A stretch of 64,000 nt of DNA, taken from positions 127,421 through 191,420 of the forward strand of contig PLCM01000015.1 in assembly GCA_003134765.1 (NCBI GenBank), written 5' to 3'. Shown piece after piece: positions 9,284 through 18,150 of the stretch. Each line of letters begins with the position of its first letter. The first letter of the stretch is position 1. The translations under genes were made by a program, and so were the position numbers. Origin of the DNA: Spartobacteria bacterium. Lineage in GTDB: Bacteria > Verrucomicrobiota > Verrucomicrobiia > Chthoniobacterales > UBA10450. The notes below the pieces were generated by a model, which saw only the letters and a list, made by a program, of their open reading frames with translations, made no database searches and was not told where the DNA came from.

Positions 9284-9823
9284 ATGTCACGAATCGGAAA
9301 TAAAGCTGTCGAGATTCCCGACAAGGTGAAGGTGAACATCGGCAACGATGGCGCCGTCGCCGTGGAAGGACCGAAGGGCAAGCTGCATTGGACGTTGCCG
9401 CGCGAAATCAAGGCGAGTGTGAAGGACAATCGGGTCTCGCTCGTGCGGGACGCGGAGACGCGCAGCGTAAAGGCGCTCCATGGCCTCTCGCGCAGCCTGG
9501 TCCACAACATGGTCCAGGGCGTCAGCGAGGGCTTCTCGAAGAACCTCGAGATCGAAGGCGTCGGTTTTAAGGCGGCAGTCCAGGGATCAAACCTGAACCT
9601 CAGCCTCGGGAAATCGCACCCGATCCTGTTCCCGATTCCGAAGGAAATCAAAATCACGGTCACGGACAACACCAAGATCGCGATCGCCGGCATCGACAAG
9701 AAATTGGTCGGGCAGGTGGCCGCGGACATCCGCCGCTATTACCCGCCGGAGCCTTACAAGGGCAAAGGCGTCCGTTACGCGGGCGAAGTCGTGCGGCGCA
9801 AGGAAGGAAAGACCGTTCAATAG
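9284..9823 (+). CDS. rplF: 50S ribosomal protein L6
   Basis: L6 sits near the GTPase-associated centre. The product is 179 residues, the family length. It begins MSRIGNKAVEIPDKVKV, and the second repeat ends with RRYYPPEPYKGKGVRYAGE and VVRRKEGKT. It is packed tightly between rpsH and rplR. Confidence 0.98.
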   Translation: MSRIGNKAVEIPDKVKVNIGNDGAVAVEGPKGKLHWTLPREIKASVKDNRVSLVRDAETRSVKALHGLSRSLVHNMVQGVSEGFSKNLEIEGVGFKAAVQGSNLNLSLGKSHPILFPIPKEIKITVTDNTKIAIAGIDKKLVGQVAADIRRYYPPEPYKGKGVRYAGEVVRRKEGKTVQ

Positions 9824-9825
9824 TT

Positions 9826-10191
9826 ATGGCACTGCTCGATCGCAAGATAATCAGGCATCGCATCCACACGCGGATCAGGAAACGCGTCAGCGGGACGGCG
9901 GAACGTCCGCGCCTCGCCGTGCATTTCTCCGGCAAGCACGTTTACGCGCAGGTGATCGACGACGATGCGGGTAGGACGCTCGTCTCGGCGGCGACGACGG
10001 AAGAAAAGCTCGTGGGCAAATCAAAGGCGGGCGCGAACCGCGCTTCCGCCGAGAAAGTTGGCAAGGCAATCGCCGAGCGCCTCCTCTCGAAGAAGGTCGA
10101 CAAGGTCATCTTCGATCGTGGCGGCTTTCTCTATCACGGAAAAGTGAAAGCCCTCGCGGATGCAGCGCGCGAAGGCGGATTGAAATTTTAG
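9826..10191 (+). CDS. rplR: 50S ribosomal protein L18
   Basis: L18 binds 5S rRNA. The 121-residue product has an N-terminal basic arm (RIRKRVSGTAERPRLAV), FSGKHVYAQVIDD in the fold, and the C-terminal FDRGGFLYHGKVKALADAAREGGL signature. It is two bases from rplF. Confidence 0.98.
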   Translation: MALLDRKIIRHRIHTRIRKRVSGTAERPRLAVHFSGKHVYAQVIDDDAGRTLVSAATTEEKLVGKSKAGANRASAEKVGKAIAERLLSKKVDKVIFDRGGFLYHGKVKALADAAREGGLKF

Positions 10192-10197
10192 AACATC

Positions 10198-10755
10198 ATG
10201 GCACAGCAACACAGCGGCGGCGGACGACGGCAGGAACGCCAGACAGACAAGAGTTCAGCAGCGCGGGGCGACACGACCGAGAAGGTGGTGTTCATCAATC
10301 GCTGCGCGAAGGTCGTTAAGGGCGGCCGGCGTTTCAGCTTCAGCGCCTTGATCGTCGCGGGCGATCACGATGGCCAGGTCGGCGTCGGGTTCGGCAAGGC
10401 AAACGAAGTCGCGGAAGCGATTCGGAAGGCCTCGGAAGCCGCGCGCAAATCAATGGAGAAAATGTCGCTCCACGGGAATACAATTCCGCACGAAACAATT
10501 GGCGAATTCGGAGGTGGTCGCGTTTTATTGCGCCCGGCCTCACCTGGGACCGGTGTTATCGCCGGCGGCGGCGTCCGCGCGGTGGTGGAAGCAGTCGGTA
10601 TTCGCGACGTCCTCGCGAAGTCTTTGGGCTCCAGTAATCATTCCAACGTGGTCAAGGCGACGATCGCGGCGCTGCGCGCCTTGCGCCGGCGCGATGAGAT
10701 TTTGAAGTCGCGCGGCATTCGCGTGACGGAAGGAAAGGACGGGCAGCAGCCATGA
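10198..10755 (+). CDS. rpsE: 30S ribosomal protein S5
   Basis: S5 maintains decoding accuracy and mRNA unwinding. The 185-residue product contains [19 protein letters not shown], the [17 protein letters not shown] motif and a [21 protein letters not shown]-terminal half. Its last four bases overlap rplO. That leaves no room for the rpmD (L30) gene that often sits here. Confidence 0.98.
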   Translation: MAQQHSGGGRRQERQTDKSSAARGDTTEKVVFINRCAKVVKGGRRFSFSALIVAGDHDGQVGVGFGKANEVAEAIRKASEAARKSMEKMSLHGNTIPHETIGEFGGGRVLLRPASPGTGVIAGGGVRAVVEAVGIRDVLAKSLGSSNHSNVVKATIAALRALRRRDEILKSRGIRVTEGKDGQQP

Positions 10756-11363
10756 TCCGGCTCCACAGCATGCGGACGCGGCCTGGCTCGAAACACCGCG
10801 TGAAACGCCTCGGTTGCGGCGAAAGCTCCGGGCACGGCAAAACGAGCGGCAAAGGCCACAAGGGCCAGAAGGCGCGCTCCGGCGGCAGCATCCGCCTCGG
10901 ATTTGAAGGCGGCCAGATGCCGCTCATTCGTCGTCTGCCCAAGCGCGGTTTCAACAACGCTGCCTTCCACAAGAATTATGCGATCGTGAACCTGAGCGAC
11001 TTGAGTTCACTCAAGGAAGGCACGGTCGTGAACGAACAAGTGTTGCGCGCGGCGAACCTGCTTCGCGGCAATGGCGCCGGGCTGAAGATCCTCGGAGACG
11101 GCGAAGTGAAACATGCGCTCACGATTGAGGCCGACAAGGTCAGCGCTTCGGCGCGGGAGAAGATCGAGAAGGCCGGGGGCAGCGTGACCTTGCGGCAAAA
11201 GCCGGTCCAGGGTCCGCGCGATGCCGAGTCGACATCGCCCGTAATAGAAGCTGCGGAAAGCGAATCAGCGGCCAGGCCAAAAGCGAAGCGGAGCAAGAAA
11301 CCGGCGGCGAAGAGGAAAGCGCCGGCCAAGTCCGCCTCGAAGAAGAAACCGCGAAAGAGCTAG
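10752..11363 (+). CDS. rplO: 50S ribosomal protein L15 with basic tail
   Basis: L15 is a late assembly protein in the 50S core. The core shows the glycine-rich [20 protein letters not shown] region and [17 protein letters not shown]. At 203 residues it exceeds the usual ~145. The extension from about residue 150 is Ala/Lys/Ser-rich ([17 protein letters not shown]). It overlaps rpsE by four bases and is followed by secY. Confidence 0.97.
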   Translation: MIRLHSMRTRPGSKHRVKRLGCGESSGHGKTSGKGHKGQKARSGGSIRLGFEGGQMPLIRRLPKRGFNNAAFHKNYAIVNLSDLSSLKEGTVVNEQVLRAANLLRGNGAGLKILGDGEVKHALTIEADKVSASAREKIEKAGGSVTLRQKPVQGPRDAESTSPVIEAAESESAARPKAKRSKKPAAKRKAPAKSASKKKPRKS

Positions 11364-11394
11364 CGCCTTGCGGTTAATCACCAGGTTTTAGTCG

Positions 11395-12900
11395 ATGGTT
11401 TCGGCGTTCTTAAATACGGTCAAGATACCGGAACTCCGGCGGCGCATTCTGTTTACGCTCGCCGTGATCGTGATCGTGCGCCTCGGCGCTGCGATCACCA
11501 CGCCCGGGGTGAACCAGGCGGTCCTGCAGGAGTGGTTCCGCCATTCGCTCACGGAAAAATCCGGCGGGAATTTTACCGCGATGCTGAACCTGTTCAGCGG
11601 CGGCGCGCTGGAGAATTGCGCGATCTTTTCTCTCGGCATCATGCCTTACATCAGTGCGTCGATCATGATGCAGCTCCTGACTGCGGTCATTCCGCAGCTC
11701 GGCCGGCTGGCGAAGGAAGATGGCGGCCGGCAGAAGATCATGCAGTACACCCGCTACATGACGGTGATCTTGTGCATCGTGCAGGGGTATCTCTATGCAG
11801 TTTCATTTCAGCACCCCGAATCGGCGCCACTGTTGACCGGAATTACCGACACGATCGCCAAGCTTGGGATCCCCCTGGTGGAGGACCTGGGCATGGCCTT
11901 CCGGATCATTACGGTCGTCTCCCTGACCACTGGGACGTTGTTCCTGATGTGGTTGGGCGACCAAATCACCGAGCGGGGCATCGGCAACGGAATTTCGCTC
12001 ATCATTACGATCGGCATCGTGGCGCGCCTGCCCGCTGCGCTCGTGCAGGCATGGAAGACTTTTGTCCCGACCGCGGAGAATGGCGCGAACCCGGCCAACC
12101 CGGCGGTCCTCGTGGCAATGATTCTGTTTCTGTTCATCGTGATCGCGGGCGTGGTCGCCATTACGCAGGCCGTGCGAAAAATCACGGTCCAATACGCGAA
12201 GCGCGTGGTGGGCCGGAAAATGTACGGCGGGCAGACGCAGTACATGCCATTGAAGGTGAATTACGCGGGCGTCATGCCGATCATCTTTGCCTACGCATTG
12301 CTGATGTTCCCGAGCATGATTGTCGGTTACGCGTTTCCGGTTTCGCGCACGGCGCGGACGATCGCGCAGGCGCTGTCGAACGGCTGGCCCCATTACGCGG
12401 TGCTCGCCGGCATGATCTTTTTCTTCAGTTATTTCTGGGTGGCTACGCAATTTCAACCGACCCAAATCGCCGACGATCTGAAGAAATACGGCGGCTATAT
12501 CCCCGGGGTGCGGCCGGGTAAACCGACGGCCGAGTTCCTGGACTACACGATGACGCGACTGACCTTCGCCGGCGCGATTTTCCTGACGCTGATCGCGGTC
12601 CTGCCGAGTCTCCTCAGCCAGTGGTTGCAGGTTCCGCCCATCACGGCGCAATTTTTCGGCGGCACCAGTCTGCTCATCATCGTCGGCGTGATTCTCGATA
12701 CGATGCGGCAGGTGGAGACACACCTGATTCAACGGCATTACGACGGTTTTCTTCGCAAGGGGCGCATTCGTGGTGGCCGTTTCGATCGCGCGAGTTATGC
12801 GCGGGGCGACGCGGCGCGCAGTACCACGTTGATGTGGCTTTATGTCGGCATTGCGATCCTGGTCATCGGTGGTGTGGCGATTTTCCTCTACGGGCATTAA
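11395..12900 (+). CDS. secY: Protein translocase subunit SecY
   Basis: SecY is the pore of the Sec translocon. The product is 501 residues, somewhat longer than the common ~440. About ten hydrophobic segments are visible. Typical motifs include ALENCAIFSLGIMPYISASI in TM2 and GDQITERGIGNGISLII in TM4-5. Cytoplasmic loop 4 is YAKRVVGRKMYGGQTQYMPLKVNYAGVMP, and the RPGKPTAEFLDYTMTRLTF region follows. adk begins on the base after the stop. Confidence 0.97.
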   Translation: MVSAFLNTVKIPELRRRILFTLAVIVIVRLGAAITTPGVNQAVLQEWFRHSLTEKSGGNFTAMLNLFSGGALENCAIFSLGIMPYISASIMMQLLTAVIPQLGRLAKEDGGRQKIMQYTRYMTVILCIVQGYLYAVSFQHPESAPLLTGITDTIAKLGIPLVEDLGMAFRIITVVSLTTGTLFLMWLGDQITERGIGNGISLIITIGIVARLPAALVQAWKTFVPTAENGANPANPAVLVAMILFLFIVIAGVVAITQAVRKITVQYAKRVVGRKMYGGQTQYMPLKVNYAGVMPIIFAYALLMFPSMIVGYAFPVSRTARTIAQALSNGWPHYAVLAGMIFFFSYFWVATQFQPTQIADDLKKYGGYIPGVRPGKPTAEFLDYTMTRLTFAGAIFLTLIAVLPSLLSQWLQVPPITAQFFGGTSLLIIVGVILDTMRQVETHLIQRHYDGFLRKGRIRGGRFDRASYARGDAARSTTLMWLYVGIAILVIGGVAIFLYGH

Positions 12901-13554
12901 GTGAAAAGACGACTCGTGCTCCTGGGCGCGCCGGGTTCCGGAAAGGGAACTCAAGCCGAGATGATCACTCGGCACTTTGGGATTCCAGTGACCTCGCCGG
13001 GCGCGATCCTGCGCCGGGAGCGCGATTTGGGAACGGAGCTCGGGTTGGAAACCGCCGATATCACTCAGCATGGCGGCTTGGTGTCAGACGACATTATTGT
13101 CCGGCTTATCGAGGATTGGCTTCGGCTCCATGGCAGCCACGGTTTCGTTTTCGACGGATTCCCGCGCACCATTCCGCAAGCCGAGAGCCTGCAAAACATT
13201 CTCGCACGGCATCGGACGCCACTCGATCTCGCGATCTGGCTAGACGTCTCCGAGAAAACTGTCGGCGAGCGAATCGCGAGCCGGCTCCAGTGTCAGGGTT
13301 GCGGATTTACGACGAGCCTGAGCAGCGCAACTTTTGCTGAGCGGCCGGTGTGCCCTTATTGCGATGGCCCGCTCGTGCGCCGGAATGACGACGCCGCGGA
13401 GGTCCTTAAGCATCGCCTGCAGGAGTTCAACGCCAAGACTCAGCCGCTGGCCGAGTCTTACCAGAAGTCGGGCGCGCTGCGAAGGATCGATGGCAACCGC
13501 GATCGCGAAGCGGTCTTCGGCGATATCTCGCGGTTGATTGAACAAGCGGCATGA
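12901..13554 (+). CDS. adk: Adenylate kinase, zinc-lid type
   Basis: This enzyme interconverts ATP + AMP and 2 ADP. It is 217 residues from a GTG that abuts the secY stop. The P-loop is GAPGSGKGTQ at residues 9-18. The AMP-binding GFPRT motif is at 86-90. The lid carries four cysteines (131, 134, 151, 154), the zinc-binding version. The secY-adk-map order is the common bacterial arrangement. The end overlaps map by four bases. Confidence 0.95.
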   Translation: MKRRLVLLGAPGSGKGTQAEMITRHFGIPVTSPGAILRRERDLGTELGLETADITQHGGLVSDDIIVRLIEDWLRLHGSHGFVFDGFPRTIPQAESLQNILARHRTPLDLAIWLDVSEKTVGERIASRLQCQGCGFTTSLSSATFAERPVCPYCDGPLVRRNDDAAEVLKHRLQEFNAKTQPLAESYQKSGALRRIDGNRDREAVFGDISRLIEQAA

Positions 13555-14327
13555 TTCCGATCAAGAGCGCGAAGGAGATCGACCGAATGCGGCAGGCTTG
13601 CCGCAGCGCGAGCGAGATTCTCGATCGCGTGACCGAGCTTGTTCGTCCGGGCATTTCGACCAAGGAAGTAGACCAGGCCGCCGCCGATCTGATGCACGAA
13701 GCTGGTGTCCAAAGCGCTTTTCTCGGATACCGGCTCGGACACCGAGTTTTCCCGGGTAATATTTGCATTTCACTGAACGACGAGATCGTCCACGGGATCG
13801 GGAGTCAACGCCGGATTCAATATGGCGACATTGTGAAACTCGATATCGGAGTGGTCCAAAACGGCTGGGTAGGGGATACCGCCTTCACGGTCCCGGTCGG
13901 CATGATTGACGAACGAACGGAGCGATTGCTCCGCGTGACGGAAGTGGCATTGCGGCGCGCGATTGAAATGATGCACGAGGGTGTCCGCCTGGGCGATGTC
14001 TGCGCGACCATCGAGGAAATTGCCATGCGCGATGGGTTTAACGTCGTGCGCGAATTCGTCGGCCACGGCGTCGGCCGAAAATTACACGAAGAACCGCAGG
14101 TGCCGAACTACGGGAAGCGCGGAAGCGGACCGCGTTTGAAGGCCGGTATGACCCTGGCGATCGAGCCGATGATTAATTCCGGCGCGGCCGCCGTCAAACT
14201 CCTCGACGATGGCTGGACAGTTTGCACGGCGGACGGAATGCCGTCGGCCCATTTCGAGCACACGGTTCTGATCACACCAGGCGAGCCGGAAATCCTGACA
14301 TGGCGCGGAAAGACGCAATTGAGGTAG
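13551..14327 (+). CDS. map: Methionine aminopeptidase, type I
   Basis: This enzyme removes the N-terminal Met from nascent proteins. The 258-residue product shows the pita-bread fold motifs: [20 protein letters not shown] (His), DIVKLDIGV and [10 protein letters not shown] (metal Asp residues), [20 protein letters not shown] (His) and MTLAIEPM plus FEHTVLIT (Glu residues). No N-terminal SH3-like zinc region is present. infA starts inside its last 28 bases in another frame. Confidence 0.96.
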   Translation: MIPIKSAKEIDRMRQACRSASEILDRVTELVRPGISTKEVDQAAADLMHEAGVQSAFLGYRLGHRVFPGNICISLNDEIVHGIGSQRRIQYGDIVKLDIGVVQNGWVGDTAFTVPVGMIDERTERLLRVTEVALRRAIEMMHEGVRLGDVCATIEEIAMRDGFNVVREFVGHGVGRKLHEEPQVPNYGKRGSGPRLKAGMTLAIEPMINSGAAAVKLLDDGWTVCTADGMPSAHFEHTVLITPGEPEILTWRGKTQLR

Positions 14328-14518
14328 AGGGCACGGTCGTCGAGCTCCTCCCCAATACCATGTTTCGCGTTGCGCTGCCAAATGGGCACCGGGTCCTGGC
14401 CCACATTTCGGGGAAAATGCGGCTGCACTTCATTCGTATCTTGCCAGGCGACAAAGTTATGCTAGAGGTTTCCCCCTACGATTTGTCGAAGGGGCGGATC
14501 ACTTACCGCCAGAAGTGA
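14300..14518 (+). CDS. infA: Translation initiation factor IF-1
   Basis: IF-1 is a small OB-fold factor that occupies the A site during initiation. The product from the ATG at 14300 is 72 residues ([20 protein letters not shown], then [20 protein letters not shown] and [21 protein letters not shown]), exactly the family length. The frame extends upstream to 14222 inside map, but that part does not match IF-1. It overlaps map by 28 bases. Confidence 0.97.
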   Translation: MARKDAIEVEGTVVELLPNTMFRVALPNGHRVLAHISGKMRLHFIRILPGDKVMLEVSPYDLSKGRITYRQK

Positions 14519-14519
14519 C

Positions 14520-14545
14520 ACGCGGAAATTGATTCCGCGTTTTTC
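14520..14545 (+). terminator. Rho-independent terminator-like hairpin after infA
   Basis: The stem CGCGGAA (14521-14527) pairs with TTCCGCG (14533-14539) around a 5-base loop, followed directly by five T. It lies between infA and rpmJ, so it may partly terminate or attenuate the long ribosomal transcript at this point. Confidence 0.65.
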
Positions 14546-14566
14546 GTTTCGCCAAATCCTTGAGTT

Positions 14567-14680
14567 ATGAAAGTACGACCATCAGTAAAAAGACTTTGTG
14601 TAGCGTGTAAGATCGTGAAGCGGAAAAATGTTGTCCGCGTGATCTGCACGAATCCGCGGCATAAGCAGCGGCAGGGTTAA
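14567..14680 (+). CDS. rpmJ: 50S ribosomal protein L36
   Basis: L36 is the smallest ribosomal protein. The frame encodes 37 residues: [20 protein letters not shown] then [17 protein letters not shown]. It is the zinc-binding C+ form, with the CxxC pair at residues 11 and 14, Cys 27 and His 32. The position between infA and rpsM is the standard one. Confidence 0.97.
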   Translation: MKVRPSVKRLCVACKIVKRKNVVRVICTNPRHKQRQG

Positions 14681-14692
14681 CCATCGATTTAT

Positions 14693-15088
14693 ATGCCAAG
14701 ACTTTTGGGAGTTGAGATACCGGCGGACAAGCGCATCGAAGCGTCGTTGACCTATATTTACGGCATCGGGCCGAGCACGGCGAAACGGGTGCTCGAACAG
14801 ACCAACATCGATCCCAACCTGCGGGCGAAAGACCTTACGCCGCACCAGATTAACGAGATTATCCAGACGATCACCGGCAACAAGATGCTGATTGAAGGCG
14901 ATCTGCGCCGGGAGTTGCAGGGCAACCTAAAACGGCTTCAGGCGATCAATTGTTATCGCGGCATCCGGCATCGGCGCGGCCTCCCGGTTCGCGGCCAGCG
15001 CACGTCGACGAACGCGCGCACCCGCAAGGGGCCCCGCAAAACGGTCGGCGTCATCCGGAACAAGGATGCGAAGGCCGGCAAGGTTTAA
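14693..15088 (+). CDS. rpsM: 30S ribosomal protein S13
   Basis: S13 bridges the head of 30S to L5. The product is 131 residues, starting [26 protein letters not shown]. It has the helix-two-turn-helix region and the C-terminal [19 protein letters not shown] tail that reaches the P-site tRNA. Confidence 0.98.
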   Translation: MPRLLGVEIPADKRIEASLTYIYGIGPSTAKRVLEQTNIDPNLRAKDLTPHQINEIIQTITGNKMLIEGDLRRELQGNLKRLQAINCYRGIRHRRGLPVRGQRTSTNARTRKGPRKTVGVIRNKDAKAGKV

Positions 15089-15107
15089 CGCTTAAGGACT
15101 TTCAGCC

Positions 15108-15764
15108 ATGGCAGACTCAGACGAAAAGAAACCCGCCGCGAAGGCAAAGATTCCAAAGGCAAAAACGGCCGACTCAGACGCCGCTCAAACGCCTGCCGTG
15201 GAAACTCCCGCTCCAGTTACCGAGACTCCCGCCCCGGCCACGGAAGCGGCTCCGGCCGCTGTGACCGCCGCCGCCGACGCGCCCGCGAAGCCGGCCAAGA
15301 AACCGGCGAAAGCGAAAAAGGAAGAAGCCGCGCCAGTTGAGCCGCCGAAGGAAAATCTTTCGTTGGATCCGAACGATGTCGAAAAGCCGAAGATCGTTAA
15401 AGCGAAGGGAAGCAAAAACGTTCACACCGGCATTGCGCATGTCCTTTCCACTTTTAACAACACCATCGTCACCATCACCGACCTCAAGGGGAACGTGATC
15501 GGCTGGTCGAGCGCCGGCAAGGTCGGCTTCAAAGGCTCGCGCAAAAGCACTGCTTACGCCGCCCAAATGGTCGCGCAGGACGCGTCCCGCCAGGCCATGG
15601 GTCACGGTCTGAAGGAAGTCGAAGTCCTCGTCCGCGGCCCCGGCGCCGGCCGCGAATCCGCCGTCCGTGCACTCCAGGCGATCGGTCTCGACCTCACCGT
15701 CATCCGCGACGTCACCCCCGTCCCGCACAATGGCTGCCGCCCGCCGAAACAGCGCCGCGTTTAA
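15108..15764 (+). CDS. rpsK: 30S ribosomal protein S11 with long N-terminal extension
   Basis: S11 forms part of the platform and E-site mRNA path. The conserved core starts near residue 100 ([20 protein letters not shown]) and ends CRPPKQRRV. The frame encodes 218 residues, against about 125-130 usually. The first ~95 residues are low-complexity Ala/Pro/Thr/Lys. The ATG at 15108 is the plausible start; no start codon just upstream of the core is better placed. Confidence 0.95.
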   Translation: MADSDEKKPAAKAKIPKAKTADSDAAQTPAVETPAPVTETPAPATEAAPAAVTAAADAPAKPAKKPAKAKKEEAAPVEPPKENLSLDPNDVEKPKIVKAKGSKNVHTGIAHVLSTFNNTIVTITDLKGNVIGWSSAGKVGFKGSRKSTAYAAQMVAQDASRQAMGHGLKEVEVLVRGPGAGRESAVRALQAIGLDLTVIRDVTPVPHNGCRPPKQRRV

Positions 15765-15802
15765 GTTTCTACTTCCTACTTTCACCTTTCTACTTTCTTC
15801 AA

Positions 15803-16414
15803 ATGGGCAGATACACCGGACCGAAAACAAAAGTGAGCCGCCGCTACGGTGTGCCGCTCTTTGGACCAGCCAAAGCACTCGAGCGAAAGAATTACCCTCC
15901 CGGCATGCACGGGCCAAAGGGGTCGCGTCGAAAGCAATCCGATTACGCGATCGCTTTGGGCGAAAAACAGAAGCTTCGCTATCAATACGGTTTGCTGGAG
16001 AAACAGTTCCGCCGGATTTTCCAAAATGCGCTGCGCAAGCGCGGCGTCACGGGCGAAACCCTCCTCCAGCTTTTGGAAACGCGCCTCGATAACGTTGTCT
16101 TCCGCCTCGGCCTCGCGAATACGCGGAGCGGAGCGCGACAGTTGGTTTCCCACGGCCACGTCCAGGTGAATGGCCGGAATGTAAACATCGCTTCCTTCAA
16201 CGTCAAAGCCGGCGACGAAGTCATGGTGAAAGACAAACCAAAGTCCCGCCAGCTCGCTCTGCGCAATCTCGAGCTCACCCAGATCGCCCCCGTTCCGGGC
16301 TGGCTTGTCGCCAATCGAGACGCGCTGAGTGGCAAGGTTTCGCGCATTCCCACGCGCGACGAAATGCAGCCGATGGTCAACGAACAGCTGATCGTCGAGT
16401 TGTATTCCCGTTAA
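15803..16414 (+). CDS. rpsD: 30S ribosomal protein S4
   Basis: S4 nucleates 30S assembly. It is 203 residues, starting MGRYTGPKTKVSRRYGVPLF. The S4 RNA-binding domain has RLDNVVFRLGLANTRSGARQLVSHGHVQVNGR. The N-terminus lacks the zinc-ligand cysteines of the C+ form. It ends the ribosomal run: rpoA and rplQ, which usually follow, are not here. Confidence 0.97.
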   Translation: MGRYTGPKTKVSRRYGVPLFGPAKALERKNYPPGMHGPKGSRRKQSDYAIALGEKQKLRYQYGLLEKQFRRIFQNALRKRGVTGETLLQLLETRLDNVVFRLGLANTRSGARQLVSHGHVQVNGRNVNIASFNVKAGDEVMVKDKPKSRQLALRNLELTQIAPVPGWLVANRDALSGKVSRIPTRDEMQPMVNEQLIVELYSR

Positions 16415-16425
16415 TTACTCGGCGC

Positions 16426-16671
16426 TCACCGCGGCGAACGCCTCTCCATCTCCAGGAGCTCGAGCGCCTTGCTGTAACTGCGGCGCTGGAGAAAGTGGCG
16501 GAGCTGAGGATCGACGACGGGAGGAAGGTTCTGCTCAAGCCGCTCGATCTTTTCCGAAATTTCGCGGAGGCGTTGAGTGTGCCGATCGGGATCCTGGCGG
16601 CTTTCTTCGTCGCCGATGATCGTGAGGCGCTCTCGAAGCGCGGTGGCCAGCTCGGTCAGCATTGCGTCCAT
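16426..16671 (-). CDS. Small helical protein of unknown function
   Basis: The family is not recognised. The 81-residue product is charged and probably alpha-helical (TALRERLTIIGDEESRQD, then REISEKIERLEQNLPP). It ends with a helical stretch LRHFLQRRSYSKALELLEME. It is convergent with rpsD and divergent from the response regulator, whose start lies 44 bases away. The coding assignment rests on frame length, composition and gap fit; chance remains possible. Confidence 0.55.
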   Translation of the reverse strand: MDAMLTELATALRERLTIIGDEESRQDPDRHTQRLREISEKIERLEQNLPPVVDPQLRHFLQRRSYSKALELLEMERRSPR

Positions 16672-16715
16672 CGGAAAAGCTTGAAACGTGGAACGCTTTG
16701 GCGCAAGCGTCCGTT

Positions 16716-17135
16716 ATGAGCGATGCACCGCCAAAGAGAATTCTGATCGTGGACGACGATGTGGCGTTGATGCGCGTAATGCGGGAAGCGCTTACGTCGT
16801 TTTTGCAATGTGAGGTGGATACGTCGCCCAGGCCCGAGTACGGCTTCGAGCTGGCCCTGAAGAAAACCTACGATCTGATGCTGTTCGATTTCCAGATGCC
16901 GATGATCGACGGCGCGATGCTCTTTTTTCTGATCGGGAAGGTTTACAATCATTCCATTCCACCCCGCATCGTCCCACCGTTGCTGCTGGTGACCGGCAAA
17001 GGCGATGAGAAACGGGCGCAGGAGTTACTTCAGGAAGCGGGGGTGCGCGGATTAATCCCGAAGCCGTTTGCGATCAATCGGCTGATCGAAAAGGTGAAGG
17101 AGAGTGTACCGGGAATTGAGTCGACGGGCCCTTAG
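16716..17135 (+). CDS. Single-domain response regulator
   Basis: This is a receiver-only CheY-like protein of 139 residues, without an output domain. The acidic pair is Asp13/Asp14 (ILIVDDD). The phosphoacceptor is Asp58 (MLFDFQMPMIDG), with Thr93 (LLLVTGKG) and Lys116 (IPKPF) completing the switch. The ATG at 16716 is preferred over an upstream in-frame codon at 16662 because the receiver fold starts immediately after it. No histidine kinase lies nearby, so the partner is unknown. Confidence 0.88.
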   Translation: MSDAPPKRILIVDDDVALMRVMREALTSFLQCEVDTSPRPEYGFELALKKTYDLMLFDFQMPMIDGAMLFFLIGKVYNHSIPPRIVPPLLLVTGKGDEKRAQELLQEAGVRGLIPKPFAINRLIEKVKESVPGIESTGP

Positions 17136-17136
17136 C

Positions 17137-17270
17137 AGGTGGATCGAGTCCCGCGTCCGCGGGACGGATCGATGGCGGAAAATGCCGGTGGGCCGGAAAG
17201 ATTAAGCCTCGTGCGACGGAGCGCTCGATCCACCTCGAGGAGACTGCATCCTGGATGAACGATCCACCTA
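17137..17270. repeat. Inverted repeat between convergent genes
   Basis: AGGTGGATCGAG at 17137 is inverted as CTCGATCCACCT at 17223-17234, and again as CGATCCACCTA at 17260-17270. A nested GTCCCGCG/CGCGGGAC hairpin follows the left copy. The element sits between the stop of the response regulator and the stop of the convergent DUF2934 gene, whose TAG is formed by the last copy. Confidence 0.65.
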
Positions 17271-17693
17271 GCGGCCGGCTTCTTCAATGAGCTGGCGCCG
17301 GGCTTCGATCCAATCGTGGGCGGAATCGCCGGGAAGCGAAAGTTTGTGCCGGCGTTCGGCGATGAAGTAGGCGCGAAGCCGAATCTCGTCGTCGGAAGGT
17401 TCGCGGAGCGGGGCGGGCGATGGAGCTTTCCCGGAGGCGCTCCCGCCGCTCGCCGTTTTTTTCGAAGCCGGTTTTTTTGCCTTGGGTTTGTCGGCAGCCG
17501 AACGAGACTTCCTTTTCGGCGCACCATTTTCGCTTCCATTGACGGGAGCGGGGTTTGAGCCCGCGGAGTCAGTTTCAATTTTTTTCGGTTCGTTCTTGGA
17601 TTTTCTGGGCACGTTTTTTGTCTTTTGAATGTTGCCAGAGCGAATACCGCATGCCCCCTCGCTGCAAGTGGATTTTGCAAACCGGTTGCGCAA
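17268..17693 (-). CDS. DUF2934 domain protein
   Basis: The last ~45 residues match the DUF2934 pattern (SDDEIRLRAYFIAERR, then GDSAHDWIEARRQL), a short helical domain often found in stress-associated or plant-associated bacteria; its function is unknown. The rest is Lys/Ser/Ala/Pro-rich and probably disordered. The frame from 17693 gives 141 residues. A GTG at 17610-17612 would give a shorter protein that keeps the domain, so the start is uncertain. Confidence 0.7.
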   Translation of the reverse strand: MRNRFAKSTCSEGACGIRSGNIQKTKNVPRKSKNEPKKIETDSAGSNPAPVNGSENGAPKRKSRSAADKPKAKKPASKKTASGGSASGKAPSPAPLREPSDDEIRLRAYFIAERRHKLSLPGDSAHDWIEARRQLIEEAGR

Positions 17694-17721
17694 CGAGCGG
17701 GAGTTCGCCTACCGTGCGGCA

Positions 17722-18150
17722 ATGCGAAACTTTGTTTTCCGCTGGCTCGTCACGACGGTCGGAGTAATGGTCGCCGCGGCCTTCATCAGGCGGATTCATT
17801 ACGACACAACCGGAGCGCTCATCGGGGCGGCGTTGCTCCTCGGAATCCTTAACGCCTTCGTCCGACCTGTCCTGCTGATTCTCGGAGCGCCCTTGATTCT
17901 GCTGACGCTGGGAATCTTTATCCTGATTGTGAACGGTCTGATGCTTTACTGGGTGCCAGGCATCGTGACCGGATTTCACGTTGATACCTACGGCAGCGCG
18001 TTCTGGGGCGCGCTCGTGGTCAGTCTCATTAGCTGGATGCTGAGCGCCTTCTTTCGCGGAAGCGACGGCCGTGTCCATGTCCTGACCCATCACACTCAAA
18101 TCAAGCGGGTACAGGGCCGCGTGATCGAACCGGGAAGCAGAAACGGATGA
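17722..18150 (+). CDS. Phage holin family 4 / membrane protein
   Basis: The 142-residue product has four hydrophobic segments: WLVTTVGVMVAAAFI, ALIGAALLLGILNAFV, LLILGAPLILLTLGIFILIV and FWGALVVSLISWMLSAFF. The NAFVRPVLLIL-PLILLTLG arrangement is typical of the holin-4_2 (PF04020-type) family. That family is mostly chromosomal, and a lytic role is not established. The ATG at 17722 precedes MRNFVFRWLV. It is divergent from the DUF2934 gene, and its stop overlaps the Anbu start (ATGA). Confidence 0.82.
   Translation: MRNFVFRWLVTTVGVMVAAAFIRRIHYDTTGALIGAALLLGILNAFVRPVLLILGAPLILLTLGIFILIVNGLMLYWVPGIVTGFHVDTYGSAFWGALVVSLISWMLSAFFRGSDGRVHVLTHHTQIKRVQGRVIEPGSRNG

Noticed and set aside
16426-16671. 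Divergent rplQ or rpoA fragment after rpsD
   Set aside because: It is on the opposite strand and shows no L17 or RNA polymerase alpha motif; it reads as a small helical protein.
17132-17722. 196-residue minus-strand frame overlapping the DUF2934 gene
   Set aside because: It is an Arg/Pro-rich frame-shifted shadow; the DUF2934 motif is in the other frame.
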